64,000 nt of DNA from Gemmatimonadales bacterium (GCA_007695195.1 REEG01000152.1:1-64000), one strand, 5' to 3'. Counted from the stretch's first letter, positions 53,360-63,454 are shown. A program made the numbers and translations. The notes: a model not told the origin generated them from the letters alone.

Positions 53360-54754
53360 ATGCACATCTCCCGAGAGATCTTCCGCGAGTACGACATCCG
53401 CGGGATCGTTGGCCGGGACCTCACCCCTGACTTGTCACGAGCCGTGGGACGGGCCTATGGGACTCACATGCGGCGGGCCCTCACCGTCCCCACCCGGGCC
53501 GAACTGCCCGAGCTGCGGGTCGTGGTGGGCATGGACAACCGTCCCACCTCGCCGGCTCTGGCCCAGGCGCTGATCCAGGGTCTCCTGGAGAGTGGGATCT
53601 CCGTTCTGGAGCTGGGGGTCGTGCCGACTCCGGTGGTCTGGTGGGCCGAGCACATGGTGGACGGTGTCCATGGAGCCCTCCAGGTCACCGGGTCCCACAA
53701 CCCGGCCGACTGGAACGGCATCAAGATGACCCGGGAGACCCGCTCCCTTCACGGAGCGGAGATCCAGGCACTCCGGAGGACCATCGAAGCCGGCGCCTTC
53801 GAGGCAGGGGAGGGTACCCGGAGTTCGGCGCCGATCCTGGACCGGTACATCCAGGACCTGGTGGCCCGGCTCGGACAGGTGGATCCGGTGAAGGTCGTGG
53901 TGGACTGCGGGAATGGAACCGGGTCCGTGGCGGCACCCCAACTCCTGGAGGCCCTGGGTGTCCAGGTGATTCCCCTCTACTGCGAATCCGACGGCACCTT
54001 CCCCAATCACCATCCCGACCCCACGGTGGATGAGAATCTAGCCGACCTCATGGTCCGGGTGAGGGACGAAGGGGCCGACTTCGGCGTGGCCTTCGACGGG
54101 GACGCCGACCGGATCGGTGTGGTAGACGATGGGGGAAGGGTGGTCCGCGCCGACATCCTCCTCCTCCTCTTCGGCCTGGACCTCCTGCACCGCAAGGGGC
54201 CCGACCAGCTCCTCATCTTCGACGTGAAGTGCTCCCAGGTCCTCCCCGACGTCTATGAGGCGGCAGGGGGGCGCACCCTCATGTGGAAGACGGGACACTC
54301 CCTCATGAAGGAGAAGATGCGGGAGACGGGGGCCCCGCTGGCAGGTGAGCTCTCGGGGCACATCTGCTTCGGCGGCGACGAGTACCTGGGTATGGACGAT
54401 GCCCTCTTCTGCGCCGGATGGCTCGCCCGGATGCAGGCCGTAGCGGAGGAGCCCATCTCGGCCCAGGTGGACCGATTCCCCCCCACCGTGTCCACTCCCG
54501 AGATCCGCCTGGACGTCACCGAGACCCTGAAACGGGAGGTGGTGGAGCGGGCGCTGGAACGATTCTCCGATGAGTACGAGGTGAACACGGTGGACGGAGC
54601 CCGGATCCAGTTCGACAACGGCTGGGCCCTGATCCGGGCATCCAACACCCAGCCCGTTCTTGTTCTTCGTTTCGAGGCCGGGAACGAGGCTGCACTCCGG
54701 GAGATCAGGGACCTGGTGGAAGGGTGGCTGGAGGAGCAGGGCGTCCATGGCTGA
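53360..54754 (+). CDS. Phosphomannomutase/phosphoglucomutase
   Basis: A 464-residue phosphohexomutase interconverting hexose 6- and 1-phosphates for nucleotide sugar synthesis. The phosphoserine loop is TGSHNPADWNG, the metal site DGDADRIG, the sugar-ring loop GELSGH and the phosphate-binding C-terminal RASNTQP. Glu-Leu-Ser-Gly suggests activity on both glucose and mannose phosphates, as in AlgC. Its stop overlaps the UPF0182 start by eight bases. Confidence 0.93.
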   Translation: MHISREIFREYDIRGIVGRDLTPDLSRAVGRAYGTHMRRALTVPTRAELPELRVVVGMDNRPTSPALAQALIQGLLESGISVLELGVVPTPVVWWAEHMVDGVHGALQVTGSHNPADWNGIKMTRETRSLHGAEIQALRRTIEAGAFEAGEGTRSSAPILDRYIQDLVARLGQVDPVKVVVDCGNGTGSVAAPQLLEALGVQVIPLYCESDGTFPNHHPDPTVDENLADLMVRVRDEGADFGVAFDGDADRIGVVDDGGRVVRADILLLLFGLDLLHRKGPDQLLIFDVKCSQVLPDVYEAAGGRTLMWKTGHSLMKEKMRETGAPLAGELSGHICFGGDEYLGMDDALFCAGWLARMQAVAEEPISAQVDRFPPTVSTPEIRLDVTETLKREVVERALERFSDEYEVNTVDGARIQFDNGWALIRASNTQPVLVLRFEAGNEAALREIRDLVEGWLEEQGVHG

Positions 54755-57551
54755 ACCCAGGCTCCTCCGCTTTCTCGGGGGGATGCGGGGCCGGATGATC
54801 CTGGGGGGCTTCCTGGTCCTCCTCTTCGTCCTTCTCTTCATCCGGTGGGGCATCGCCCTCTACGTGGACCGCCTCTGGTTCGCGGCGGAAGGGGCATCCG
54901 CCGTCTTCACCACCCGACTCCTCTGGGAGTGGGGAGGGCGTCTTGGCGCCGGGTTCCTGGTGGGCATCCTCACCTGGGTGAACATGGATGTGGTCCTCAA
55001 AACCTTCAGCGGGATCCAGATCCGGCGGCGGGTGGGCGACCTGGTCATCCAGGAGCAGCTTCCCAACAGCTACATTCGCTGGGGCATGGGTGCTCTGTCA
55101 GCGCTGGTGGCGCTCTGGTTCGCCGCAGCGATTCCGCAGGGAACGGGGCTCCGATTCCTTCTCCTGCTGAACGCGCCCTCGTGGGGCATGGCCGAGCCGA
55201 TCTTCGGTCGGGATCTGGGCTTCTACCTGTTCCTTCTGCCGGTCCTGCAGGGGATCCTCACCTTCGGCATCGTGGTGACGGTCTTCCTGGCCATCATGGT
55301 GGTGGCGGGCTACTCGGCCACCGGCGCCATCGAGTGGGGTGGAGGTCAGATCCGCGTCCGTGACCAGACCCGGGTGCACCTGGGCGTCCTGGGATCGGTC
55401 TTCCTCTTTCTCCTGGCGGCCCGATTCCATCTGGCGCCGTACGGCCTGCTCCTGGACGGGAACTCGGCGGTCCAGGGCATCTTCGGCTACGCCGATGAGA
55501 ATGCCCGTATTCCCGCATACCGGTTCCTCACTTTCCTGGCCATGGCCGCCACGGCGGCCACCATCTGGTCCACCGTGCAGCGCCGACTCCTGCCGGCAAC
55601 ACTGTCGGTGGCGGCGCTGGGCATCGGAATCGTGGTGGCCGGCCAGGTGATCCCCTCCCTGGTGCAACGCTTTCAGGTGCAGCCCAACGAACTGGCTCGG
55701 GAGCGTCCCTACATCGAACAGGCCGTGGCCTTCACCCGGGAAGGCTTCGACCTGGCGGACCTGCAGCGGTCCCTCCACCCGTACCAACTTCCGACCCGGG
55801 AAGACTGGGATGTGATTCCGGACCGGCTGGACCGGCTCCCTGTGTGGACCGATCGGACCCTCCTGGCCACCTTCCGCCAGCTCGAGGCCCGCTTCGAGTA
55901 CTTCGACTTCCACCGGGTGGGGTTCAACCGCTACGACGGCCCCCGAGGGTTGGAGCCTGTGGCCGTCTCGGTCCGCGAGATCGATCCCAACCGGATCCCG
56001 GACCCGAACTGGCAGAACCTCCACCTCCGGGAACGCTTCATCTCGGGGCTGGGGGCGGTGGCTGGACAACTCAACCGACAGGACGGAAACGGCCGGCTTC
56101 CCGTCTTCCTGGGCGGTATTCCGCCCGAGTTCCGGGAAGAACTGGATCCTCCGCCGGCAGTCCGCCTGACCCGGCCCCAGGTTCACATCGGGAGCACACC
56201 CCAGCTCTACGCGGTCATCAACCCCACCGAGGAGTCCTTTCTCGCCCCGGATGGGAGCGCCGGTGTTCCCGGCGTCGACTTCCCGGAAGGGATTCTCATG
56301 GGATCCATCTTCCGGACCGCCCTACTGGCCTGGCACCTGCGGGACCCCAACCTCCTCTTCGCCGCCGAGGTGGAGCGGGACAGCCGGTTCGTCTTCCGCA
56401 GAGAGGTGCGGGAACGGGTGAATGCCCTGGCCCCCTTCCTCTTCCTGCCGGAGGAGCCCTACCCGGTCATCGTGGACGGCCGCATCGTCTGGATCCTGGA
56501 AGGGTTCACGGTAAGCCGAACGTTCCCCCTATCCACCGCCCATGCGGTGGACAATCGCCGCTCGGCCCGATACATGAGGAACTCGGTGAAGATCACGGTG
56601 GACGCCGTGACGGGCCGCACCGACCTGTACGCCGCCGATCCCGACGACCCGCTGCTTCAGGCCTACCGGGGCGCCTTTCCCACCCTCTTCCGCGAGTTGG
56701 ATGAGATGCCGCCGGAGCTGGCCCAGCACCTGCGCTACTCCACTCGTCTCCTGGATATCCAGAGCCGGGTCCTCCTCCAGTACCACCAGGAAGATCCAGC
56801 GGTCTTCCACGGACAGCAGGAGCGGTGGTCCGTCGCCACCGAACTGGCCTTCGACACCCGTCCGGTCCCCTACCGCCCCACCTACTCGTTCCTGACACTG
56901 CCTGGGGAAGAGGACGAGACGTTCGTCCTCTCCACCGTGTTCGTGCCCCAGGGAAGGGAGAACCTGGCGTCGTTTCTGGCCGGCCGCTGGAATCCCGGTG
57001 AGGGCCCGGAACTCCTCCTCTGGGACGTTCCGGTGGAGAGCCAGGTCCGGGGCCCTCGCCAGATCGAGGCACTCATCGAGCAGGATCCGGACATCTCCCA
57101 GCAGTTCTCACTCTGGCGTCAGGGAGGTAGCCAGGTCTGGACCGGACACCTCCATCTGGTGCCGGTTGGGAACACCCTCATCTACATGGAGCCCATCTTC
57201 CTGGCGGCGGACTCCGACGCCATCCCGGAGATTCGCCGATACGTGGTGAGTGACGGTCAACGGGTCGTCATGCACCCGTCCCTGCGGGGAGCCGTGGCCG
57301 GGCTCGCCCTGGGCTTGGAAGGGGTCGCCGACGGGGCCGTACCCGACCTGGTGGAGGGGGAACTGGCAGACCTGGTCCCCGAGGAGGTGCTGGAGCGTAT
57401 GGGCCAGGCCGGAGCCAACGAGGCCCTTCGCCTCCTGGAGCAGGCCGAGGAGCGCCTCCGTGCAGGGGACTGGGAAGGGTTCGGACGGAATCTGGGAGAC
57501 CTTCGGGATCTCCTGCGCAGACAGGCCGGCTCCGGCGGGGGGTCTCCTTGA
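54747..57551 (+). CDS. UPF0182 family large membrane protein
   Basis: A 934-residue protein of the COG1615/UPF0182 family, whose function is unknown. The first 300 residues hold about seven membrane helices, with the family pattern YVDRLWFAAEGASAVFTTR after the first helix. The remaining 630 residues form a large soluble part, probably periplasmic, with INPTEESFL-type and Tyr/Arg-rich segments and a short helical tail rich in Glu, Leu and Gly. It overlaps the mutase gene, a coupling that hints at a cell-envelope sugar role, but that is only inference. Confidence 0.88.
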   Translation: MAEPRLLRFLGGMRGRMILGGFLVLLFVLLFIRWGIALYVDRLWFAAEGASAVFTTRLLWEWGGRLGAGFLVGILTWVNMDVVLKTFSGIQIRRRVGDLVIQEQLPNSYIRWGMGALSALVALWFAAAIPQGTGLRFLLLLNAPSWGMAEPIFGRDLGFYLFLLPVLQGILTFGIVVTVFLAIMVVAGYSATGAIEWGGGQIRVRDQTRVHLGVLGSVFLFLLAARFHLAPYGLLLDGNSAVQGIFGYADENARIPAYRFLTFLAMAATAATIWSTVQRRLLPATLSVAALGIGIVVAGQVIPSLVQRFQVQPNELARERPYIEQAVAFTREGFDLADLQRSLHPYQLPTREDWDVIPDRLDRLPVWTDRTLLATFRQLEARFEYFDFHRVGFNRYDGPRGLEPVAVSVREIDPNRIPDPNWQNLHLRERFISGLGAVAGQLNRQDGNGRLPVFLGGIPPEFREELDPPPAVRLTRPQVHIGSTPQLYAVINPTEESFLAPDGSAGVPGVDFPEGILMGSIFRTALLAWHLRDPNLLFAAEVERDSRFVFRREVRERVNALAPFLFLPEEPYPVIVDGRIVWILEGFTVSRTFPLSTAHAVDNRRSARYMRNSVKITVDAVTGRTDLYAADPDDPLLQAYRGAFPTLFRELDEMPPELAQHLRYSTRLLDIQSRVLLQYHQEDPAVFHGQQERWSVATELAFDTRPVPYRPTYSFLTLPGEEDETFVLSTVFVPQGRENLASFLAGRWNPGEGPELLLWDVPVESQVRGPRQIEALIEQDPDISQQFSLWRQGGSQVWTGHLHLVPVGNTLIYMEPIFLAADSDAIPEIRRYVVSDGQRVVMHPSLRGAVAGLALGLEGVADGAVPDLVEGELADLVPEEVLERMGQAGANEALRLLEQAEERLRAGDWEGFGRNLGDLRDLLRRQAGSGGGSP

Positions 57552-57576
57552 TCGCCCCGGGAGCCCCCTCTAGCTT
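57548..57576 (+). promoter_or_regulatory. Promoter for sucCD
   Basis: TTGATC (57548-57553, overlapping the UPF0182 stop) is 17 bases from TAGCTT (57571-57576). The leader to sucC would be about 120 bases. I see no clear structure in that leader. Confidence 0.55.
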
Positions 57577-57704
57577 CAGCAGGCTATGGATCCGGCATTC
57601 GGACCATGGCACCATCGTCAGCATCCCGTCGCCCACCTCCTCGAGGCGTGCCGCCCCGGAACCGGCGGCGTGACGGCACCTCAAATCATCCACAGAGAGA
57701 TCGC

Positions 57705-58841
57705 ATGGATATCCACGAATACCAGGCGAAGGAGCTCTTCCGCGCCGCAGGGATTCCCGTCCCACCTGGCCGGGTCGCCACCTCTCCCGACGAGGCACGG
57801 CAGATCGCCCAGGAGTTGGGCGGGAAGGTGGTGGTCAAGGCTCAGGTCCACTCCGGAGGTCGGGGCAAGGCCGGCGGTGTGAAGCTGGCCTCTTCCCCCG
57901 ACGAGGCCGCCACCCATGCCGGCGCCATCCTGGGGATGTCCATCCGGGGGCTCGAGGTGAAGCGGGTGCTGGTGACGGTGGCGGAAGACATCGCCTCCGA
58001 GGCCTACGTGGGGATCCTGGTGGACCGGACCACGCAGCGGCCCATGTTCATGGTCTCCGCCGAGGGTGGGGTGGATATCGAGGAGGTGGCAGCCACGAAC
58101 CCCGATGCCATCCGGAAGCTGCGGGTGGATCCCCGGTACGGGCTCCTCCCCCACCAGGCTTACGGACTGGCCAACTTCCTCTACACGGACCCCGCGCAGG
58201 TGAAGCAGGCCACACGCATCATGGCCCAGCTCTACGAGGCCTTCATTGGGAATTCCTGCTCCCTGGCGGAGATCAACCCCCTCATCGTCACGCCGACAGG
58301 GGAGGTGAAGGCCATCGATGCCAAGGTCAGCATCGATGAGAGCGCCCTCTTCCGGCTCCCTGAAGTGGAGGCACTCCGGGACCTGGATGCGGAACCGGCT
58401 GCCGAGACCCTGGCCCGGGAAGCCGGCCTCTCCTTCGTGAAGCTCGACGGAAATGTGGGCTGCTGCGTGAACGGGGCCGGCCTGGCCATGGCGACCATGG
58501 ATCTGGTGAAGACCTACGGCGGTGAGCCGGCCAACTTCCTGGACATCGGAGGATCGTCCAATCCCGACAAGGTGGTGGCGGCCCTGGAGATCATCACCGC
58601 CGACCCCAACGTCAAGGCCATCCTCTTCAACATCTTCGGCGGCATCACCCGTTGCGATGATGTCGCCACGGGGATCGTGGAGGCCTCCCGCCGGATCCGC
58701 ATCGACACCCCCATCGTCATCCGTCTCACCGGCACCAACGAGGCGGAAGCGCTGGAAATCCTTGCGGAGGCCGGATTCTCGGCCTTCACCGGCATGGATG
58801 AGGTGGTCCAGAAGGCTGTGGACCTGGCGGCCCAGGCCTGA
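57705..58841 (+). CDS. sucC: Succinyl-CoA synthetase beta subunit
   Basis: A 378-residue subunit with an N-terminal ATP-grasp domain. [29 protein letters not shown] and the metal site in [12 protein letters not shown] are typical, as is the C-terminal [11 protein letters not shown] power helix region. It makes ATP or GTP from succinyl-CoA. GAGAGA precedes the start. It is 28 bases from sucD. Confidence 0.96.
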   Translation: MDIHEYQAKELFRAAGIPVPPGRVATSPDEARQIAQELGGKVVVKAQVHSGGRGKAGGVKLASSPDEAATHAGAILGMSIRGLEVKRVLVTVAEDIASEAYVGILVDRTTQRPMFMVSAEGGVDIEEVAATNPDAIRKLRVDPRYGLLPHQAYGLANFLYTDPAQVKQATRIMAQLYEAFIGNSCSLAEINPLIVTPTGEVKAIDAKVSIDESALFRLPEVEALRDLDAEPAAETLAREAGLSFVKLDGNVGCCVNGAGLAMATMDLVKTYGGEPANFLDIGGSSNPDKVVAALEIITADPNVKAILFNIFGGITRCDDVATGIVEASRRIRIDTPIVIRLTGTNEAEALEILAEAGFSAFTGMDEVVQKAVDLAAQA

Positions 58842-58869
58842 CCCGAACCCCACACGGAGAGTAACGCAG

Positions 58870-59757
58870 ATGTCGATCTTCATTGATGATTCGACCCGCC
58901 TCGTCGTTCAGGGGATCACGGGACGCGATGGTTCCTTCCACACGAGCCAGATGCTGGAGTACGGCACCCGGGTGGTGGCTGGTGTCACCCCGGGGAAGGG
59001 GGGACAGCACTTCACCGCCCTCAACGGTGATCGGGTTCCCATCTTCAACACGGTGGAAGAAGCCGTGGCCGAGGAAGGCGCCAACACGTCCGCCATCTAT
59101 GTGCCGCCCGCCTTCGCCGCCGGCGCCATTATGGAGTCCGCCGACGCCGGCATCCATTTCATCGTGGCCATCACCGAAGGGATTCCGGTGCTGGACATGA
59201 CCCGCGCAGCCCAGTTCGTGAAGGATCGGGGGGCACGGCTCCTGGGACCCAACTGCCCTGGAGCCATCTCTCCGGGTACCGCCAAGGTGGGGATCATTCC
59301 AGGGCAGATCACCACGCCGGGGCCGGTGGGCGTGGTCTCACGCTCCGGAACCCTCACCTACGAGGCGGTGGCACAGCTCACCGCCGCCGGAATCGGCCAG
59401 ACCACCTGTGTGGGAATCGGCGGGGATCCGGTGATCGGCACCGACTTCATCGATACCCTGCGGGCCTTCGGGGAAGATCCCGACACCGAGGCGGTGGTGA
59501 TGATCGGGGAGATCGGTGGCACCGACGAACAGGAGGCGGCGGCCTGGGCACGGGAGCACCTCCAGATTCCGGTGGTGGGATTCATCGCCGGCCAGACCGC
59601 CCCGCCCGGACGCCGCATGGGGCACGCCGGCGCCATCATTTCCGGTTCCTCGGGTACGGCCGAAGAGAAGATCAGGGCCTTCGAGGAGAACGGGATCGCG
59701 GTGGCGCGGCGGCCCGTGGACATCCGCGATCTGGTTCGGGAATGTCTCGGCGCGTAG
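58870..59757 (+). CDS. sucD: Succinyl-CoA synthetase alpha subunit
   Basis: A 295-residue CoA-binding subunit. The CoA motif [10 protein letters not shown] is at residues 17-26, NCPGAISPG in the middle, and the phosphorylated His252 in [13 protein letters not shown]. Forms the enzyme with SucC; together with mdh and sdhCAB it places four TCA enzymes in this window. Confidence 0.96.
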   Translation: MSIFIDDSTRLVVQGITGRDGSFHTSQMLEYGTRVVAGVTPGKGGQHFTALNGDRVPIFNTVEEAVAEEGANTSAIYVPPAFAAGAIMESADAGIHFIVAITEGIPVLDMTRAAQFVKDRGARLLGPNCPGAISPGTAKVGIIPGQITTPGPVGVVSRSGTLTYEAVAQLTAAGIGQTTCVGIGGDPVIGTDFIDTLRAFGEDPDTEAVVMIGEIGGTDEQEAAAWAREHLQIPVVGFIAGQTAPPGRRMGHAGAIISGSSGTAEEKIRAFEENGIAVARRPVDIRDLVRECLGA

Positions 59758-59815
59758 GCCTTCGAATCGGGCCGCCGGTCCGAACCTTCCCCTTCCGGGC
59801 TCACAGGCGGACCCC

Positions 59816-60679
59816 GTGAAGCTGGGAGATCTCCTCTTCGCCGAGAGGATCCGGATTCCGCTCCGGGCCCGGACCCTCAGGGACGCCGTCCTGGAGACGG
59901 GCACCCTGTTCGGGCCGACGGAGGGATCTCCCTTCGGGGGATCGGCATACCTTCAACTCGGGGCCAGCCCGTCGGGGCTGACACGCATGGGATCGGCCAC
60001 CGATCCGGGCCGTACCCGGGAGCCGTCCATCGCACTGGGGGTAGCCCCCCGGCCGCTGGAGGTGGAAGGCCTCTCCGAGGGCGAGACCGGACCACGCATC
60101 ATCCTCCTGGTACTCCTCCCGGTGGGGGTTGAGCGGGACGTGCGGTTCCGTATGGAAGCGGCCTTTTCCCATTCTGAGACCGAGGCGGCCATCCTGAGGA
60201 GTGGTAGCTCCGAGCAGCTTCTGGGACTCCGGAGACTCACCGAAATCGAACTCAAGGCCGCACTCCGGGTGGAGGATGTGATGGAGCCGGTGAGCTACCG
60301 GATCTACGCGGATACGCCGCTGGACGAGGTGCTGGATCTCATCGTGCGCCGCCGTCTCTCCACGGTCCCGGTGGTAGGGGAGGGTCTCCAGGTGCGGGGG
60401 ATCATCACCGCCGATGAGATCCTCCGGTACGCCCTGCGCTCCGCCGGCTCCCGACCGAAGCCCGGAGAGAATCCGCCTCTGGCCAGTGATGTCATGAGCC
60501 GCTCGGTCATGTGTGTCTCCGATGATGAACTCCTGGATGACGCGGCCCAACTCATGGCCAACCGCCACGTAGACCAACTCCCGGTAGTCCGGGACGGCGA
60601 GTTCGTCGGCTTCCTCAAGAGGGAAGACGTCCTGTCGGCGCTCTTCGGGCCGGCCGAGGTGGATGGCGGGAGAGACTGA
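59816..60679 (+). CDS. Fused PTS IIA-like (no active His) and CBS-pair protein
   Basis: A 287-residue protein. Residues 1-150 follow the pattern of fructose/mannitol-type PTS IIA domains (LGDLLFAERIRIPL at the start, SIALGVAPRPLEV, IILLVLLP, then a leucine-rich helix ending ELKAAL). The spot where IIA proteins have the phosphorylated His in a PHTR-type motif has none. Residues 152-210 and 225-280 are two CBS domains (VMEPVSYRIYADTPLDEVLDL and VMSRSVMCVSDDELLDDAAQ), which usually bind adenosine nucleotides. A GTG start at 59816 is chosen at the first conserved residue. It follows sucD by 58 bases. Confidence 0.7.
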   Translation: MKLGDLLFAERIRIPLRARTLRDAVLETGTLFGPTEGSPFGGSAYLQLGASPSGLTRMGSATDPGRTREPSIALGVAPRPLEVEGLSEGETGPRIILLVLLPVGVERDVRFRMEAAFSHSETEAAILRSGSSEQLLGLRRLTEIELKAALRVEDVMEPVSYRIYADTPLDEVLDLIVRRRLSTVPVVGEGLQVRGIITADEILRYALRSAGSRPKPGENPPLASDVMSRSVMCVSDDELLDDAAQLMANRHVDQLPVVRDGEFVGFLKREDVLSALFGPAEVDGGRD

Positions 60680-60805
60680 CCCTCCCGGACCTCCGCCATC
60701 ACCCAGCAGCCCCCCTGGCATGGGGGCGGGGTGGACTCCCGAACGGTTTCCGGATGCCTTCCGGGCCCGTTCCACACTCAAGTTCAATCGAAAGGTACCG
60801 ATCCA

Positions 60806-61225
60806 ATGAACCATACGTTGGCCATCATCAAGCCCGACGCCGTCGCCTCCCACAAGGCCGGCGCCATCCTGGCACACCTGGAGAAGGGGGGGTTCCGCGT
60901 GCGCGCCCTTCGGATGACCCGTCTGAATCCGGAACAGGCCCGCGCCTTCTATGCCGTCCACAGCGAGCGTCCCTTCTTCGAGTCGCTGGTGTCCTTCATG
61001 ACGTCGGGACCGGTGATTCCCATGGTCCTGGAGGCCGAGGGAGCGGTCCCGAAGCTGCGGGAAGCCATCGGCGCCACCGATCCGGCCGAGGCCGCCGAGG
61101 GCACCATCCGGGCACTTCATGCCGAGTCCAAGGAGCGCAACGCCATCCACGCCTCCGATTCGGATGAGAACGCCCGGAACGAAATCGCATTCTTCTTCAG
61201 CCAGTTCGACCTCCTCGGTCTCTGA
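60806..61225 (+). CDS. ndk: Nucleoside diphosphate kinase
   Basis: A 139-residue enzyme that balances nucleoside triphosphates. The catalytic His115 is in RNAIHASDS; the N-terminal LAIIKPDAVA and FYAVHSERPFF are also conserved. Its place after sucCD is common, as Ndk uses their nucleotide product. A small hairpin (GCCCCC 60709-60714, GGGGGC 60722-60727) lies in the 126-base gap upstream. Confidence 0.97.
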   Translation: MNHTLAIIKPDAVASHKAGAILAHLEKGGFRVRALRMTRLNPEQARAFYAVHSERPFFESLVSFMTSGPVIPMVLEAEGAVPKLREAIGATDPAEAAEGTIRALHAESKERNAIHASDSDENARNEIAFFFSQFDLLGL

Positions 61226-61274
61226 CCGGCTGCTCAGTACCCGGTTCTCCCTTCGTCCAGGCAACGGACCGCTC

Positions 61275-62261
61275 ATGGAAGACCCCACACTCTCTCCAGT
61301 CCAGAAAGTCGCCGTCATCGGCGCCGGAGCCGCAGGTCGCGGCGTCGCCCGAGCCCTGGCGGAAGCCGGGATCGATGTGCTTCTGGTGGAACGGGATTCC
61401 GAGACCCTCGAACGCCGGATGAAGGCTCTCCGGGAAGGGATGAACCGGGACATCGCCCGCTGGTCCATGACCGAGTCCGAACGGAATGCGACCCTATCCA
61501 GGATCCGGGGAATGGCAGGAATCCCCGATCTACGTGGCGTACCCATGGTCTTCGATTGCGCCACCGAGGACCTCAAGGAGAAGAAGGAGCTCCTGAGGGA
61601 GCTGGACCGCCGGGCCCCGCCCGGATGCCTCTTCCTCCTCAATACCTCGACGCTCTCCATCAGCACCCTGGCTGGATCCGTGTCCGAGGCTCGCAGGGAA
61701 GACTTCCTTGGGCTCCACTTCCTTCATCCTGTGTCCCGGATTCCCCTGGTGGAGCTGGTGCGGGGCCGGGATACCACGGACCGGGCCGTGGAGTTGGCCC
61801 GTAACCTGGCGAAGCGGCTCGGGAAGGAGGTCCTGGAGGTGGCGGAGTACCCTGGATACGTGACGAGCCGCCTTACGCTGACGCTCATCAACGAAGCCAT
61901 CCACCTGGTCATGGAGGGCGTTACCACCCGGGATGCCCTGGACCGGGCAATGAAGCTCCGTCTGGGCTCCACCCACGGCCCCCTGGCTCTGGCTGATGAG
62001 ATCGGTCTCGACTCCATCTTCCGTTCGCTGGAGGCGCTCTGGCAGGGACTCGGGCTCACCCAGTATCGGCCTGCGCCCCTCCTTCGTCGTATGGTGAACG
62101 AAGGATGGCTGGGCGAGAAGACGGGGCGCGGGTTCTACCTGTACGACGAAACGGGGAAACGGCTCAATGGGAAGGAGGAGATGATCCGTCCGCCCCTGGA
62201 ACGGCTCCTTGAGCCTGAGGGGGTTGCAGTGGGCGGAAACTCCACGGGGGATGGGCAATGA
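61275..62261 (+). CDS. 3-hydroxyacyl-CoA dehydrogenase family protein
   Basis: A 328-residue NAD-dependent enzyme of the 3-hydroxybutyryl-CoA dehydrogenase type. The Rossmann motif VIGAGAAGRGVA starts near residue 14 with Glu39 after the second strand. The catalytic Ser (NTSTLSI), His (LHFLHPV) and Asn (TLINEAIH) are present, and the C-terminal domain has GFYLYDETGK. It acts in beta-oxidation or butyrate-type metabolism; FadB fusion partners are absent. Its stop overlaps ackA by four bases, so the two are coupled. Confidence 0.9.
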   Translation: MEDPTLSPVQKVAVIGAGAAGRGVARALAEAGIDVLLVERDSETLERRMKALREGMNRDIARWSMTESERNATLSRIRGMAGIPDLRGVPMVFDCATEDLKEKKELLRELDRRAPPGCLFLLNTSTLSISTLAGSVSEARREDFLGLHFLHPVSRIPLVELVRGRDTTDRAVELARNLAKRLGKEVLEVAEYPGYVTSRLTLTLINEAIHLVMEGVTTRDALDRAMKLRLGSTHGPLALADEIGLDSIFRSLEALWQGLGLTQYRPAPLLRRMVNEGWLGEKTGRGFYLYDETGKRLNGKEEMIRPPLERLLEPEGVAVGGNSTGDGQ

Positions 62262-63454
62262 AGGTCCTGGTGCTCAATTCCGGCTCGTCATCCGTCAAGT
62301 ACCAGGTCATGGACACGGAGACGGAGCGGCCCCTGGTGACCGGGCTGGTGGAGCGCATCGGCAGCGGCGTGGCCATCCTGACGCAACACAGGCTCTCGGA
62401 CGGTGCCCGGATCAAGCAGTCTGGGTCCATCCTGGACCATCGGGATGCGGTGGGCGCCGTCCTGGACCTTCTCCGGGATCCCGAGAAGGGAGCGTTTTCC
62501 GGGACCGACGGTCCGGACGCCGTGGGACACCGCGTGGTCCATGGCGGTGAAGCCTTCACCGGCTCCGTTCGAATCGACGATCAGGTGGAAGACAGTATCC
62601 GCGACTGCATTGAACTGGCCCCCCTTCACAACCCGGCCAACCTGGCAGGCATCGTGGCGGCCCGCTTCCGTCTTCCGGACGTTCCCCACGTGGCCGTGTT
62701 CGACACCGCCTTCCACGCCACCCTTCCACCCCATGCGTTCCATTACGCCCTCCCGTACGTCCTGTATCGGCGCTACCGGATCCGCAGGTACGGCTTCCAT
62801 GGCACCAGCCACCGGCATGTGGGACGGCGCGCGGCTGAACTCCTGGGCCGGTCTCCCGAAGAGTTGCGGATCATTTCCCTCCACCTGGGAAATGGAGCTT
62901 CGGCGTGTGCCATCGCCGGCGGAAAGTCCGTGGACACCTCCATGGGATTCACCCCACTGGAAGGACTCGTCATGGGAACGCGATCAGGAGATCTGGACCC
63001 GGCGGTGGTCCTTCACGTCATGGCAAGGGAAGAGCTTTCGGCGGGAGACGCAGGGGCCATGCTGAACAAGCATTCCGGGCTCCTGGGGCTGTCCGGCATC
63101 TCCGGCGACATGCGGGATCTGGTGGAAGAGGAAGCGACCTCGGATCGGGCCCGTCTGGCACTGGACGTCTACGCCTATCGCATACGCAAGTACGTGGGTG
63201 CCTACGCCGCGGCCATGGGCGGTGTCGACGCCATCGCTTTCACCGGTGGCATCGGAGAGAACTCCGCCGCCATCCGGGCCCGGGCGCTCCAGGACCTGGG
63301 ATTCCTCGGGGTTGAGATCGACTCGGAGAGGAACCAGGAACTCACCGGCGGAGAGGAGGGTTCCTTCCAGGCCGGATCGGTGGATCTCCTGGTGATCCGA
63401 AGCGGTGAAGAGGTGACCATCGCTCGGGAAACGGAGCGGGTCCTCACTTCCTGA
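62258..63454 (+). CDS. ackA: Acetate kinase
   Basis: A 398-residue enzyme making ATP and acetate from acetyl phosphate. LVLNSGSSSVKYQ at the N-terminus, the HRVVHGGEAF loop, FDTAFHATLP, FHGTSHRHV, LHLGNGASACAI and FTGGIGENS are all diagnostic; the catalytic Asp is in FDTAFH. The phosphotransacetylase gene (pta) is not in this window. Confidence 0.96.
   Translation: MKVLVLNSGSSSVKYQVMDTETERPLVTGLVERIGSGVAILTQHRLSDGARIKQSGSILDHRDAVGAVLDLLRDPEKGAFSGTDGPDAVGHRVVHGGEAFTGSVRIDDQVEDSIRDCIELAPLHNPANLAGIVAARFRLPDVPHVAVFDTAFHATLPPHAFHYALPYVLYRRYRIRRYGFHGTSHRHVGRRAAELLGRSPEELRIISLHLGNGASACAIAGGKSVDTSMGFTPLEGLVMGTRSGDLDPAVVLHVMAREELSAGDAGAMLNKHSGLLGLSGISGDMRDLVEEEATSDRARLALDVYAYRIRKYVGAYAAAMGGVDAIAFTGGIGENSAAIRARALQDLGFLGVEIDSERNQELTGGEEGSFQAGSVDLLVIRSGEEVTIARETERVLTS

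Noticed and set aside
59801-61666. Minus-strand frame of 621 codons opposite the CBS protein, ndk and the dehydrogenase
   Set aside because: It spans three real plus-strand genes and their gaps, and has no domain.
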